From positions 310,001 to 374,000 of the forward strand of contig NC_006037.1 in assembly GCF_000002515.2 (NCBI RefSeq): a stretch of DNA of 64,000 nt. Reading direction: 5' to 3'. The position numbers and the translations under genes are program-made. Below are positions 28,807 through 38,800 of the stretch, in pieces (within the stretch, counting starts at the first letter, position 1; the number at the start of each line of letters is the position of its first letter). The notes under the pieces are model-generated. The model saw only the letters and a list, made by a program, of their open reading frames with translations, was not told the DNA's origin and made no database searches. Origin of the DNA: Kluyveromyces lactis (Eukaryota > Ascomycota > Saccharomycetes > Saccharomycetales > Saccharomycetaceae).

Positions 28807-30615
28807 TCAACTTCCTTGGCTATTCACTGCAAGTTCCATAATCAGCCTGGTTGCTAAATGTAGAAAGGGGTATGCACTGAACGTACTCATTTCATCGTCG
28901 TTCCGACTTGAATACACTACACCGTTACTGGACTCCCAGCCATCAAATTTGAAATCCACTAAGTAGTTATTTGTCTCAATTTGGAACAATTGGATTACCA
29001 TCTTCATTAAATCTGGAATCTGCTTGTTCTTCATTTCGTCATCAGGCATATCGATATTATATCTCCAACGGACTCTAATAGTCCATAGGTCCTCTTCTGA
29101 TGGTTTCGCCCATTCGGCTCCCAAGTTTTTCAATGCAATGTATATTTCTCCCATAACGTCTAATGGATAGGATCTTGATCGTATACCGAAATGCCACCTT
29201 GTTTTTGATTTTTTCACGCTTAATGGTGAAATCTTAGCAGCAGCCTGGGACCCTTGTGCTACCATGTTGGCTCTATGGATCTGTGGTAACGAGCTAGGTA
29301 AAATTGCAATCGTGCTGTCTCCATCCTGAGAACCATTTCCATAATGATATTGATATGTACGTTGCTGTGTTCTCTTTGAATGGCGGTGTGAGTGTCGATT
29401 TTTTGAGCCCGGGGGGGCATGCAAGGATTGTTCGAAAGTGGGTGGAGATTGCGATAAGAAAGTATCCAAGTCATTAGATTGTTGCTTGTTCACCTTGATG
29501 TCGTTGATTAAATTTCTGTTCTCTTTAATTAACTGATAGGCATCCCTGATTTCATTTAAAGATGGATGATCTTCATCGGACTCTAAAGCCTCATATATCT
29601 CATCTACGTCATAACCCATAGTGTTTGATAGCGTTTGAACTAACGAATCATCGATCAGTTCGAGTGGCACGGATGGGCCGCCATCTTCTGTTTTGCTTTC
29701 AGAGTTTTCTTGATGGGTGCTTTCAGCAGGAACTAGGTAGTCGGGTAAATCAACTTTGAACCATTCATCCTGCATGATTTCATGCACGGTAATTCTATTA
29801 ACTGGATTGACGATGAGCATCTTTTTGATTAAGCTCGCAGCACCTTGGGAAAGGAAGTTAGGTATGGTGTAAACACCATTGCTAATGTTCTTAAACAACA
29901 CTGGGATACTTTCGTCATCGAATGGTAACCTACGACACAACATGACGTATAAGATAACCCCTGAAGACCAAACGTCAACCTCTGGACCTGCATATAGTTT
30001 ACCGCTGATGACTTCTGGGGCCGCATAATTTGGAGAACCACATGAAGTCTTCAAAAAGTTACCATCTGTCATTATATTAGATAAACCAAAATCAGCAATC
30101 TTAACGTTCAAATGTTCGTCTAATAGTAAATTCTCTGGTTTCAAATCTCTATGCACAATTTTATGACGGTGACAATAATCTACTGCGCTAATAATCTGTT
30201 GGAAAAATCTTCTTGCTTCTTGTTCAGGCATCTTGTCTCTTTGGACAATATAATCAAATAATTCATTACCAGCATACTCAATCACCATGATAATTTCGTC
30301 CTTCGATTTGATCACGTCATACAATTTGATAATGTGTGGATGTCTCAACAAACGTAAGTACGAAATCTCTCTCTCGATTCTACCTTGCATATCACTCTTG
30401 GCTAGAACCTTCTTATTGATGATTTTTAATGCCACTTTTTGTCCCGTAGAGATATGGTACGCCAGTTTCACTTTACCAAATGATCCTTCACCCAAGGTCT
30501 TGATGATTTGATACTTACCGATATGTTGGCCTTGTGCGTGGTTAGTCAGCTGGCGTTGGTGATGGCCTTGACCTGAGCCACCATGCGGCTGTTGTTGATT
30601 TGGGTCGTGCGACAT
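28807..30615 (-). CDS. SNF1: Snf1, AMP-activated protein kinase catalytic subunit
   Basis: 602 aa. Kinase domain at about 35-287: glycine loop GEGSFGKV 42-49, catalytic Lys64, HRD with Asp157, DFG with Asp175, and activation-loop Thr190 in LKTSCGSPNY. The C-terminal half holds the autoinhibitory UBA-like region (SLVQTLSNTMGYDVDEIYEAL) and the alpha-subunit domain binding Snf4/beta subunits (TRWHFGIRSRSYP … VDFKFDGW). The long histidine run of S. cerevisiae Snf1 is absent; the N terminus is only Gln/Gly/His-rich. Snf1 is needed for growth on non-glucose carbon sources. It lies outside its S. cerevisiae context, in the rearranged interval. Confidence 0.99.
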   Translation of the reverse strand: MSHDPNQQQPHGGSGQGHHQRQLTNHAQGQHIGKYQIIKTLGEGSFGKVKLAYHISTGQKVALKIINKKVLAKSDMQGRIEREISYLRLLRHPHIIKLYDVIKSKDEIIMVIEYAGNELFDYIVQRDKMPEQEARRFFQQIISAVDYCHRHKIVHRDLKPENLLLDEHLNVKIADFGLSNIMTDGNFLKTSCGSPNYAAPEVISGKLYAGPEVDVWSSGVILYVMLCRRLPFDDESIPVLFKNISNGVYTIPNFLSQGAASLIKKMLIVNPVNRITVHEIMQDEWFKVDLPDYLVPAESTHQENSESKTEDGGPSVPLELIDDSLVQTLSNTMGYDVDEIYEALESDEDHPSLNEIRDAYQLIKENRNLINDIKVNKQQSNDLDTFLSQSPPTFEQSLHAPPGSKNRHSHRHSKRTQQRTYQYHYGNGSQDGDSTIAILPSSLPQIHRANMVAQGSQAAAKISPLSVKKSKTRWHFGIRSRSYPLDVMGEIYIALKNLGAEWAKPSEEDLWTIRVRWRYNIDMPDDEMKNKQIPDLMKMVIQLFQIETNNYLVDFKFDGWESSNGVVYSSRNDDEMSTFSAYPFLHLATRLIMELAVNSQGS

Positions 30616-31213
30616 ATCTTCTCTGATGAGTATGTACTCGTAAATGCTTCACTAAGAGTTTGCGTTCAACAGAGGGATATCTTGTTTACTCTGAGAATAG
30701 TTGCTTCTAATTGAGAAGTTGACTAACTTGTTAGAAAACTTGCAATTCTTATACTAGTGTGACGTTTCTGGAGTCTCACAAAACCCAATTCTATCCGCCC
30801 TACAATTACGCATTGATCCTTCTTTTATTGTTGATGTTCCGTATATGACAAGTTTTCAATTTTATCATCAAAATGTAAACGGCGTAGAAATCGTTGATGA
30901 TGACTGATACCTTATGTAGGAGACCGTACTGGGACGAGTCCGGCGAATTGACCATTTTCAGTCACCAATCCTGTCACGTTTTACGAGAGGATTCAGACAA
31001 TTCACGAATCCATTCTTCACTACGTCAATATGCTATGACACTACATTAAAGTACATCACCACTCGATAAGTGGCTATTATATACGAACCAAGATGTATAT
31101 ATTACATCTTTAATCTTCCCCAATTACTCTTTTATAATTAGGAATAACGTTAATATCGTATTTTCCTCATTATAAACTGGTGATTCCAAAATTCTGCTAT
31201 CTATGTATTAGTT
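30616..31213. other. SNF1 promoter and 3' flank of the transposase gene
   Basis: 598 bp. No ORF of note. I searched it against the other flank for hAT-type terminal inverted repeats and an 8-bp target duplication and found no convincing pair. Confidence 0.5.
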
Positions 31214-33783
31214 TCAATCACTACTGTCACTGGAGTAAATATCGATGACTGCGGCAGGATCGTAGAATGATTGTTGGCTAAAATTTGAATGCTCCATATC
31301 GTCCTCGTCATCCGTCCAAGAGTCCGTTGCAATATGTTCAGTCACAGGCATCTTTGAGCCCAAATTGAAACACATCAAGCGATTCCTTACTATCATTGTG
31401 CTTTTTAAATTGGAACTAGCAAGAGAAAATCTATCATCTAAAACACGCTTACTGATTGAGAAGCTCCTTTCGACGTCAGCAGTTGAGAGCTTAGTGTGGT
31501 AAAAGGCAAGAGCCAGACTGCACAATGCAGGAAATCTTGATTGGTTTTCAAGCCAATAGCTCAAAAAATCCTTCTCTTTCTCCAATGGTTCCCCCAAGTA
31601 TATCTGCCACTCATCCTTAGGCGCAAAATGGAATTCTGAAATGTTTCTATCCAGATATGCAGATAGGTTTTTTAATAATTTTGGCTTCTTAACACGATTG
31701 ATATTCAATGGTTCAGTTGGTTTATTGTGCGAGCGAATATCGGAAGTTTCAGTAAATCGTTTGCAGTAACTGACAACATAACTTGTTGCTGATTCAATGA
31801 CATCCTCTTTGAACGATTGCTCAAAGGACCTGTTCAATAGGTCAGTCTTACGGTGAGGTTGTGAGATATGTGCCACCCAATATCCTGGTTCTTTGAACGC
31901 AAAGTCCATGTATTTTTCAAATTTGGGGTACGAGGCCATGACCGCAGAGAAAACTTGTTCCTTTATAGTATTTGATGGTAAATGAGTTTTCTTAATCCCA
32001 ACATTGGCTACATGCAAAATATCATCCGAACCGTTTTTTAACTCTTCGCAAGACTTGTAATATTGGCGGATAGTCATGTAATATTTAATTCCATTGCATA
32101 ATGAATTTGTGGTATCATCTTGAAGGAGCATGGTAACTTCTTGAAAAATGCGTGCTATCCTCACAAAGAAAAGAATATACTCCAATTCCTCCTCTTGATA
32201 ACAAAATACAGAGCAGTCATCTGGAATTAGCTGGAATTCAGGTTTGAAACGGTTATCAAAGAAAAACTCTTTAGCACCTTTAGAGACTTTAAGGAAAACT
32301 TCAAGTTGACGGTAACGAGAAAGGAACCTTGTGATATTGTGTTTGGGAATCGTGCAAGGAATATAAGAGCGGATCTTATTTCTGATGTAAACGTTACTCT
32401 TTGTATAAGATGCTAGTTTATCAATCCTCGATAGCAGCGACTCGTGACCTTTTTCAAAGGCATTTAACAAATCCAAGAATACCCTATTCAATACATGATT
32501 CATACATCTAATCCTAGAAATACTCCTTACACCGTTCAGGTCAAATCCTAAGTCAAGGGCCTTGTCGATGCCATCAAGCATGGATATATTGTTCGAACCA
32601 TTGTCCAAAGTAATGCTGCTGACTTTGTGACTAATAGAATATTCAGAAAGACAAGATAACAAGGCATTTTTTAGATTTTCACTAGTATGACGCTTGCAAC
32701 TCAAGTCGATGAAATCTAAGATATGAATGCTGGTCTTACCGCCGTTTGTAACATCCTCTCTTTTCAACCGAGACATTTGATTCAAGTTGGGACAAAAGGA
32801 CGCCATAACTGCCACATATCTTTTTGATTTGAGGACGTCCACATGTCTATCAAAATGTTGAAATGATTAGAATATCGCATGGAATGCTTCAATTGCTCAT
32901 TAAACGCTTTTTCACATGATGAAAGAAGACTGACAAGGCCCTTTCTTGATGATATTATTGGTAGTCCAGCAGTGCTGAATACACTCAAAACATCTTTCAT
33001 TCCCTCTGCTTCGATCATGCTAAATGGTATGAAACCTTCAATAAACATGTTTAGGATGCGAAGTTTGGAATGATTAAGAGATAAAAACTGAAGAAATTTC
33101 TTGGTAAAAGCAATAGGTTTCGATTGACTGGAATGAACTGTGGGAAATGAATCGAGCACTCTCTGTTCATTCACTAAACGTTTCCTAAAAAGTTCATAAT
33201 CACGATTATGTTGTCGCCTCAGGTGTCTGACGATATTTGATGAGGTGGGATTTCCATCTAAAGTAAATCTATGTTCACATTTCTCATATTTGCACACTGC
33301 AAAAGGTGATTCATCTTTTACCTTAGTAACCCAGATCGCATAAGGAGAGGACGAGAGCCAAGCATTGAATCTTTTTTCAACTTGCCCCCGAATATTATCT
33401 TCCCCTGGACCCATGACTAAAAATGGCTTACTGAAGGGATTAAAAGAAAAGTCTTCGAACCCGAAGTTGAATTTCCTCTTGAATGCTGCTTCTGATCTGA
33501 GATATTCGTTAGCATGTGTTTCGCTTCGCTGGATGGCTGTCGATTTTGAATCTATGTTTCGATCTGAGTCACTTGAACTGCCATAACCGTGGAAGTCGCT
33601 AGGTTGAAGGAAAGTGTCATGTGGTTTATTTTTTGAACTCCCAGAGTAGTCCCAGTTTGAGGAAGGAATCGAAATTGTTTGGATAATATTGACAGTACCA
33701 GTATACTGTAAAGAACCATTCAGTTCTTGAGATATAGCAGTTCCATGCTCATTTACTGAAGATGAACGAATTGATTGTTGCAT
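31214..33783 (-). CDS. KAT1: KAT1-like hAT-family transposase, two overlapping frames (-1 frameshift needed)
   Basis: ORF1 (33783-32782, 333 aa) holds a BED-type zinc finger with Cys164, Cys169, His187, His192, then an RNase H-like start ending LIDMWTSSNQK. ORF2 (open 32866-31214) continues with TLDNGSNN, the RC..H.LN motif, a Tyr/Phe version of the RW block (ITRFLSRYRQLE), and a C-terminal hATC dimerisation domain (FPALCSLALAFYHTKLSTADVERSFS). The frames overlap by about 82 nt. Moving from ORF1 to ORF2 requires -1 slippage, best placed at CAA-AAA-GAT (A5 run, 32821-32825), giving about 856 aa. K. lactis KAT1, a domesticated hAT transposase that cuts MATa to trigger mating-type switching, is published as two overlapping ORFs requiring a programmed -1 frameshift. 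No terminal inverted repeats were found, consistent with domestication. The alternative is a decayed hAT transposon or an indel in the homopolymer. Confidence 0.8.
32821..32826 (-). promoter_or_regulatory. putative -1 frameshift site in the transposase gene
   Basis: In the coding direction the frame-0 codons are AAT CAA AAA GAT. Slippage of the AAA codon one base back gives AAA AGA TAT GTG, entering ORF2 within a conserved hAT segment (…SSNQK/RYVAVMASF). It is the only A5 run in the overlap. It is not a canonical X-XXY-YYZ heptamer, so P-site slippage or transcriptional slippage would be the mechanism. Confidence 0.55.
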
Positions 33784-33849
33784 GGTCGTGCCCTGTTCTG
33801 CTACTTTGCAATTATTGACATTCTGTCGAGCTTCGAATGAGGAATCGTT

Positions 33850-34188
33850 TTATGTTGCTCTGTTGAACATAGGTTTTTCAGACTCATTCTGAGGTTCTGT
33901 TGGGATTGATTTACTGTTCGTGATTTCACCTGCATCATCATCATCATCATCATCATCGTCATCTTTTGGATACATTTCAGTGTTCTCTTCACAAGATGAA
34001 AAGTGCGGGTCTTCACCTTCTCCACAATTTGAATCAGAATAAACGCCTTCATCGTCATCATCATCGACAAGTGTATTAACAGAGCTAACTTCTGACAGAC
34101 ATGAATCGCCCTGTGAGCGTTGCTTCCTCCGCACTACACCATTCTGTTGTTTAAAATATCTTGTTCTTCTTTCTCGGAGATTGTACAT
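33850..34188 (-). CDS. acidic 112-aa ORF directly upstream of, and in frame with, the transposase
   Basis: Starts at an ATG (MYNLRERRTRYFKQQNG…), contains a run of ten aspartates and ends at a single TAA (33852-33850). After this stop the same frame continues open for 22 codons and runs into the transposase ATG at 33783. It could be (a) the N-terminal part of the ancestral transposase cut off by a stop codon, (b) an upstream ORF limiting transposase translation, or (c) a separate small protein. It resembles no host gene I recognise. The overlapping Rme1-type site at 33887-33897 fits the idea that the transposase promoter lies inside it. Confidence 0.45.
   Translation of the reverse strand: MYNLRERRTRYFKQQNGVVRRKQRSQGDSCLSEVSSVNTLVDDDDDEGVYSDSNCGEGEDPHFSSCEENTEMYPKDDDDDDDDDDAGEITNSKSIPTEPQNESEKPMFNRAT
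33887..33897 (-). promoter_or_regulatory. Rme1/Mts1-type site upstream of the transposase
   Basis: On the coding strand GAACCTCAGAA matches 10 of 11 positions of the S. cerevisiae Rme1 response element GWACCTCAARA. It lies 104-114 nt before the transposase ATG. In K. lactis the Rme1 orthologue Mts1 is reported to activate KAT1 on nutrient limitation. Single-motif evidence; function is inferred. Confidence 0.45.
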
Positions 34189-34641
34189 CGTTAAGGAAGC
34201 TGCAACATTTGTCGAAATGTTCTAGTTGATATTAGCCTTATAGTAGTAGCCATGACGTGCTTTAGCGGAGGATTATTTAGATTGTAAATGTAACATAGTT
34301 TTGTTGTCTATGTAGTAAAATATCATTTACGCGTAAGGCTTCGTGTCTTGATTCACAAACCATTAATCACTATGCACGTATAGATTCAAATCCTAATCAC
34401 TATTGACGGTGGCAATTTGTCCCCGGTACTGTTTTTTGAACGGCAAATCGAAAAATGGATAGATTTAGAAGTTAATTTAAAGAACAAACAGGCTTTTAAA
34501 CCTTTATCATGGTGGATTTGAACCATTTTCAAAAGTACTAACCAATTTGCAGTGAGATTTGACTAGTAGTTGTGAAATAATAGTTTGCTATCAATTGAAC
34601 CGGAACTTAGGTGCTGAGAAGTATAAAATAATTAAGCAACA
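34189..34641. other. SNC1 promoter and 5' flank of the transposase locus
   Basis: 453 bp between divergently read genes. Contains the 10-mer TAATCACTAT twice, at 34364-34373 and 34394-34403, 30 bp apart. No other feature supported. Confidence 0.5.
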
Positions 34642-35098
34642 ATGTCATCATCTGTTCCATACGACCCATATGTCCCTGCTACCGAAGAGACCGCAGGTGA
34701 CTCAAAGACTGCAGCTTTGAAATCCGTATGTTTGAAATGCATTTAACTATTTTACTTTAGCTCTAATATGAACTTCAAAGATACTAACAGTTTGAGTTGA
34801 AACGACATGACGATTGCTGTCCGTCTGTCTGTTTTGTCTCTACAAATAGGAAATCGATGATACCGTCGATATTATGAGAGATAACATTAACAAAGTTGCC
34901 GAACGTGGTGAAAGGCTAACATCGATACAAGACAAGGCTGACAATTTGGCCGTGTCCGCCCAAGGTTTCAAAAGAGGGGCCAACAGAGTAAGAAAGCAAA
35001 TGTGGTGGAAAGATTTGAAGATGAGAATGTGTTTGGTTCTAGTGGTAATTATACTTTTGATTGTCATCATCGTTCCTATCGCAGTTCATTTCAGCTAG
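34642..35098 (+). CDS. SNC1: Snc1, exocytic v-SNARE (synaptobrevin), two exons
   Basis: Exon 1 34642-34725 (28 codons), intron 34726-34849, exon 2 34850-35098; product 110 aa. Donor GTATGT, branch point TACTAAC at 34782-34788, acceptor ATAG. The N terminus is short and variable. The R-SNARE motif begins at the exon junction ([20 protein letters not shown]) with the central Arg in GERL, and a single C-terminal membrane anchor spans about 88-107. S. cerevisiae SNC1 (YAL030W) also has an intron while its duplicate SNC2 does not, so the intron is ancestral. The protein pairs with Sso1/2 and Sec9 for secretory-vesicle fusion. It is the first gene of the second conserved block. Confidence 0.98.
34726..34849 (+). 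other. SNC1: SNC1 intron
   Basis: 124 nt, donor GTATGT, branch TACTAAC at 34782-34788, acceptor AATAG. Splicing joins LKS to EIDDTV in frame. Confidence 0.96.
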
Positions 35099-35817
35099 AG
35101 TTTCTAAATGAATAGGATGAATATCAACCTCAAGATTATCATAGGGTTGAACTCAAAGGTTCCTGTTTTATTTCATTTTGAAACCCGTTCATCTACAGTT
35201 TTATGCTTTTTTTTGTCCCTGCTTTATCACGATTCTTACTTTTAATGATACGAAATCAATCCGATACTCTATACGATATTCCATCAGACCATGTGATGCC
35301 ATCTAAATTGTGCAAAGATGCGATATGGATTAGTCATGGAAGCCTGGCATTAACAGTAGCTTCTGTGCTTTTTCTTTCCTTTTTGATACATGCTATTTAG
35401 ACCGGGACATTTGCATGTGCATTTCTGTTGATCATATATGTTTACCTTAAAAAATCTAGCAGATAAACTTATTCTTCTCAGAACTATAGCATTAATTTGG
35501 CCATGCTTCATCATTTTTCTGACATGAATAGAAATGCATTTCATTCCCGTCTACCACTATGTGGTTATATACTGGTAAAGAAAATGTACCTAATACTCAA
35601 ATTTGTATAAACATATAAATATATAATTCTTTGAAAAGGCTTTTACAATATTATAATCGACGTTACTGGTAATTTTATGACGGTATAGCTTGATTAATAT
35701 ATGTAAATGGTGATTGGTGATTCAACTATCATTATTTGGATCCATAAAAATTACAAGGGTATTATATACTCGGGGGATATTATATGTGAATCATTGAAAT
35801 TGAAAAGGTAGCTGACT
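35099..35817. other. SNC1/MYO2 convergent intergenic region
   Basis: 719 bp. A frame at 35203-35400 (65 aa, hydrophobic C terminus) has no recognisable homology and is considered chance. Otherwise AT-rich 3' sequence. Confidence 0.5.
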
Positions 35818-38800
35818 TTACTCTGCTTGTTCTTGGACAGCAACAAATTGAGTAACCAACTCGACGATTCTTCTTGTTATTGGGAGGTTCAACCATGCAG
35901 GAATGTATGCTTCGATCTTACCGAAAGCTCTTACTTCAACCTTTTGATATGGGTCCTCGAATGGGCCATTATCAACTGGTAGGAAAACATCATTGTTCCC
36001 AACTTCAGCTTTAGATGTATCATTCTTCACTTTCTCAGCCACATATTGCAAGATTTCCGGAGCAATTGGCTCCTCATAGTCTGCGACAGAATATTGAGTA
36101 ATAAGCTGCTTCAATTGGATAGGTTTTAGGCAGTTACAGATGTCCCAGATGATATCAATATCGGCAACAATACGCTTTTTTAGCTGTAGTAACTTTGCCG
36201 CTTGGAGAATATGTTGAAGACATACACTTACTTCAGAAATGTGGTGGCTTTTACACCATTCTTCGATTCTTGTGACATTATAATTTAATTGCAAACCACG
36301 TTTCCACGATAAGAAATTCTTTCTTAGAATCAAATCATTAAAGCATAAAGCATCCAGTAATTTTAATAGGTTCGTGATAACGTCTTCAAAGACTTCCATT
36401 TCAATATCGTACGACTTCATTGCCCAATAAATATTGTTGAAAAATGTTAAAACATCATCCATTTTATAGGTTGAGCTGTTCTGTAAGAATTTCTGGAGGA
36501 ACTGAGATGGTTCAGGAACAACAAACCCTGGTAGTGACTGTGAAACAACAACTGCTGGAACGGCAATTTTTTCAAGGTTTTTACGTAGCTTCTTCATCCA
36601 TAGATTGTAGACGTTAAAGCTCAAAGCTTCGAAATCATCCTTTAGTTCCTTAACAAGGTTGACATAACGATTGTATTCTTCTTCATTCATGCCACTATTG
36701 TACGTTTCATCGGTAGTTATCGACTCATATGCATATACTACAAAAGAATGTAGTTCTCTGACGTTAGTATACCAGAAAGCACCATGTTCAATCATAACAT
36801 CGGGCTTTAAATTAGAGATTATCTTTTGTATGGCATCTAAAACTTCAGCTAAGAAAGTTTCACTTTGCGAGGTTAAACCCAATCTCCACATATCACTTAG
36901 AATAATAATAAGAACCCTTGATGGATACAAAACTTCTTTTCTTGTCAAGTTCACAGAGACACCAGTTGGAGGAACTTTGCCACCCTTCAAGAGTCCCTCG
37001 ATGATTTCAGTATTGAGGGATCTCGAATCTTCGAACATTTTGTATAGCTCATCATTAATTTGAGACATTAACGCTGAAACATCTTCAGTATTGAAGTTAT
37101 TGTTTATGGAAACAACATTCAATTGTTTTGGAGAAGAGCCATCATTCAAAGTACTATTTGCCGAGAAGCGCCTGTTTTTTACCGGAGTAGCGTTGATGCC
37201 TCCTCCTACATATACACCAGAGCGCATAGAGGACTGTAAACGTGCAACTTCCTCCTTTAAAGAAAAAACTTCTTTTTTTAGATCGGCGTTTTCTGATTGA
37301 GATGTTAGAAGCTCATCTCTCGCGGATGTTAATTCTTCCAAAGTGGATGCAATTTCATCTTTCAAGTTCTTCTGCTTGTTGAGAAGTTCGTCAACTTCTG
37401 CCTTTGCAGAGATGATTTCTTCTTTTGCAGCAATCAATTGGTCGTTAACCTTTCCGTATTCTTCTTCGTGTATACTCTTTTGGTCGGCCAATGCCTTGGT
37501 ATGACCTTCCTTTTCTTCCTCCAAAGAGCTTTTAATGTTTTCAGATTCGTTTAGAGATTTTTGCAAGTTTTCCAAACGTGAAACAAGTTCCTTATTTTCC
37601 TTTACCTTAGAAGCAAGAGATTCCGTCAATTCAATGACCTTGTTTTCAAGTTTATAACTGACTTCCTGTAGGTGATTAACGGATTTGGCTTCCGATTTTA
37701 GTTGTTTTAACTTTCTTTGAGCATAGTGCTTTCTAATGAAAGATTGGATGACCACGGTGCCCTTCTTCTCATGTAGGAAACTTTTTCTTGGTTGGAAAGA
37801 TCTTACGCTCTTTTGAATCGTAACAGCGGCATCGCCTCTGCGCCTTTCCAATAACTCTTTACAGGTAATTTGCTTTCTAGCCATGGATTGAATTCTAATG
37901 ATGCTGATGATTATACTGGAAACGTTATCCCTCACAGAAATACCTCTATAGGCACTTTGAATCAATAGAGCTGCATTATTCTTGAATTCGTTCTCAGTTC
38001 TTAATCTTATGATCTTACCACTAACGTTTGCCTGTAGCCTTTTGATTGCATCGACAGTCCGTAGATATGTTTTACGATAGTGAAGACCCTTAATTTTTTT
38101 CTGGATCATGACAGAGGATGAGAATAACTTATCGGTTCTTAGCTTTTCCAAATGTGCTAGCATACCAGCTTTGAAGAAAATTTTTGTATTACCAGCCTGA
38201 TACTTTGCAGTATCATCCATTGTACGTTTCAGGATCTCCTTACATAAGTTCTTTACATCTTCTTCAGATGGATCCGATAGTAAAATATTTGACCAAAGCT
38301 CTGATGGTACTAATATATGGTATCTGAGGGCAAACTCTGTGTATGTCCACCTCGATGGGAACCCTGCACAAGAAATTCTAATTGTTTCCAAGACACCACA
38401 TGCTCTAAGCTGTGACAAAACCATAAGATTGTCAAACTTCCATGCTTCTTTGTCTTCGTTAGGTTTGATACAACGAATGTAGTGAACGTTAGTGGAGTTG
38501 ATAGTTTCCATAAGATCGATCAACGATTGTTTAAACATAGATCCTAGAGTTGGTTTTCTTACGATTTTTCTTGAGGCTGGACCGGGTTTCTTTTGACTTT
38601 CTTGCTTTTGGGCTTGTTTCTCTGCCAATTTTTCCGCATTTTTGTCAACAGTTTCCAAAATAGATAGTAAAGTTTCGTTGTTAGAAGCCTTTAACACTTC
38701 AAGATGTCCATCAGAAACTGTATCTCTATTCTTTTCGATAAATCCGTCTACATCATAAGTGACGTCCAATGCATAATGGCTAACAATAAATTGAGTTTGG

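Noticed and set aside
33784-33850. Intron removing the stop between the acidic ORF and the transposase
   Set aside because: No GTATGT donor or TACTAAC branch point is present around the stop on the coding strand.
30926-34429. Possible terminal inverted repeat of the hAT locus (GTACTGGGAC at 30926-30935 versus GTCCCCGGTAC at 34419-34429)
   Set aside because: Only an imperfect match of about 10 bases, no longer alignment without large gaps, and no flanking 8-bp target duplication.
35203-35400. 65-codon frame with hydrophobic end between SNC1 and MYO2
   Set aside because: Lies in the convergent 3' region, resembles no known small membrane protein and has no promoter signal.
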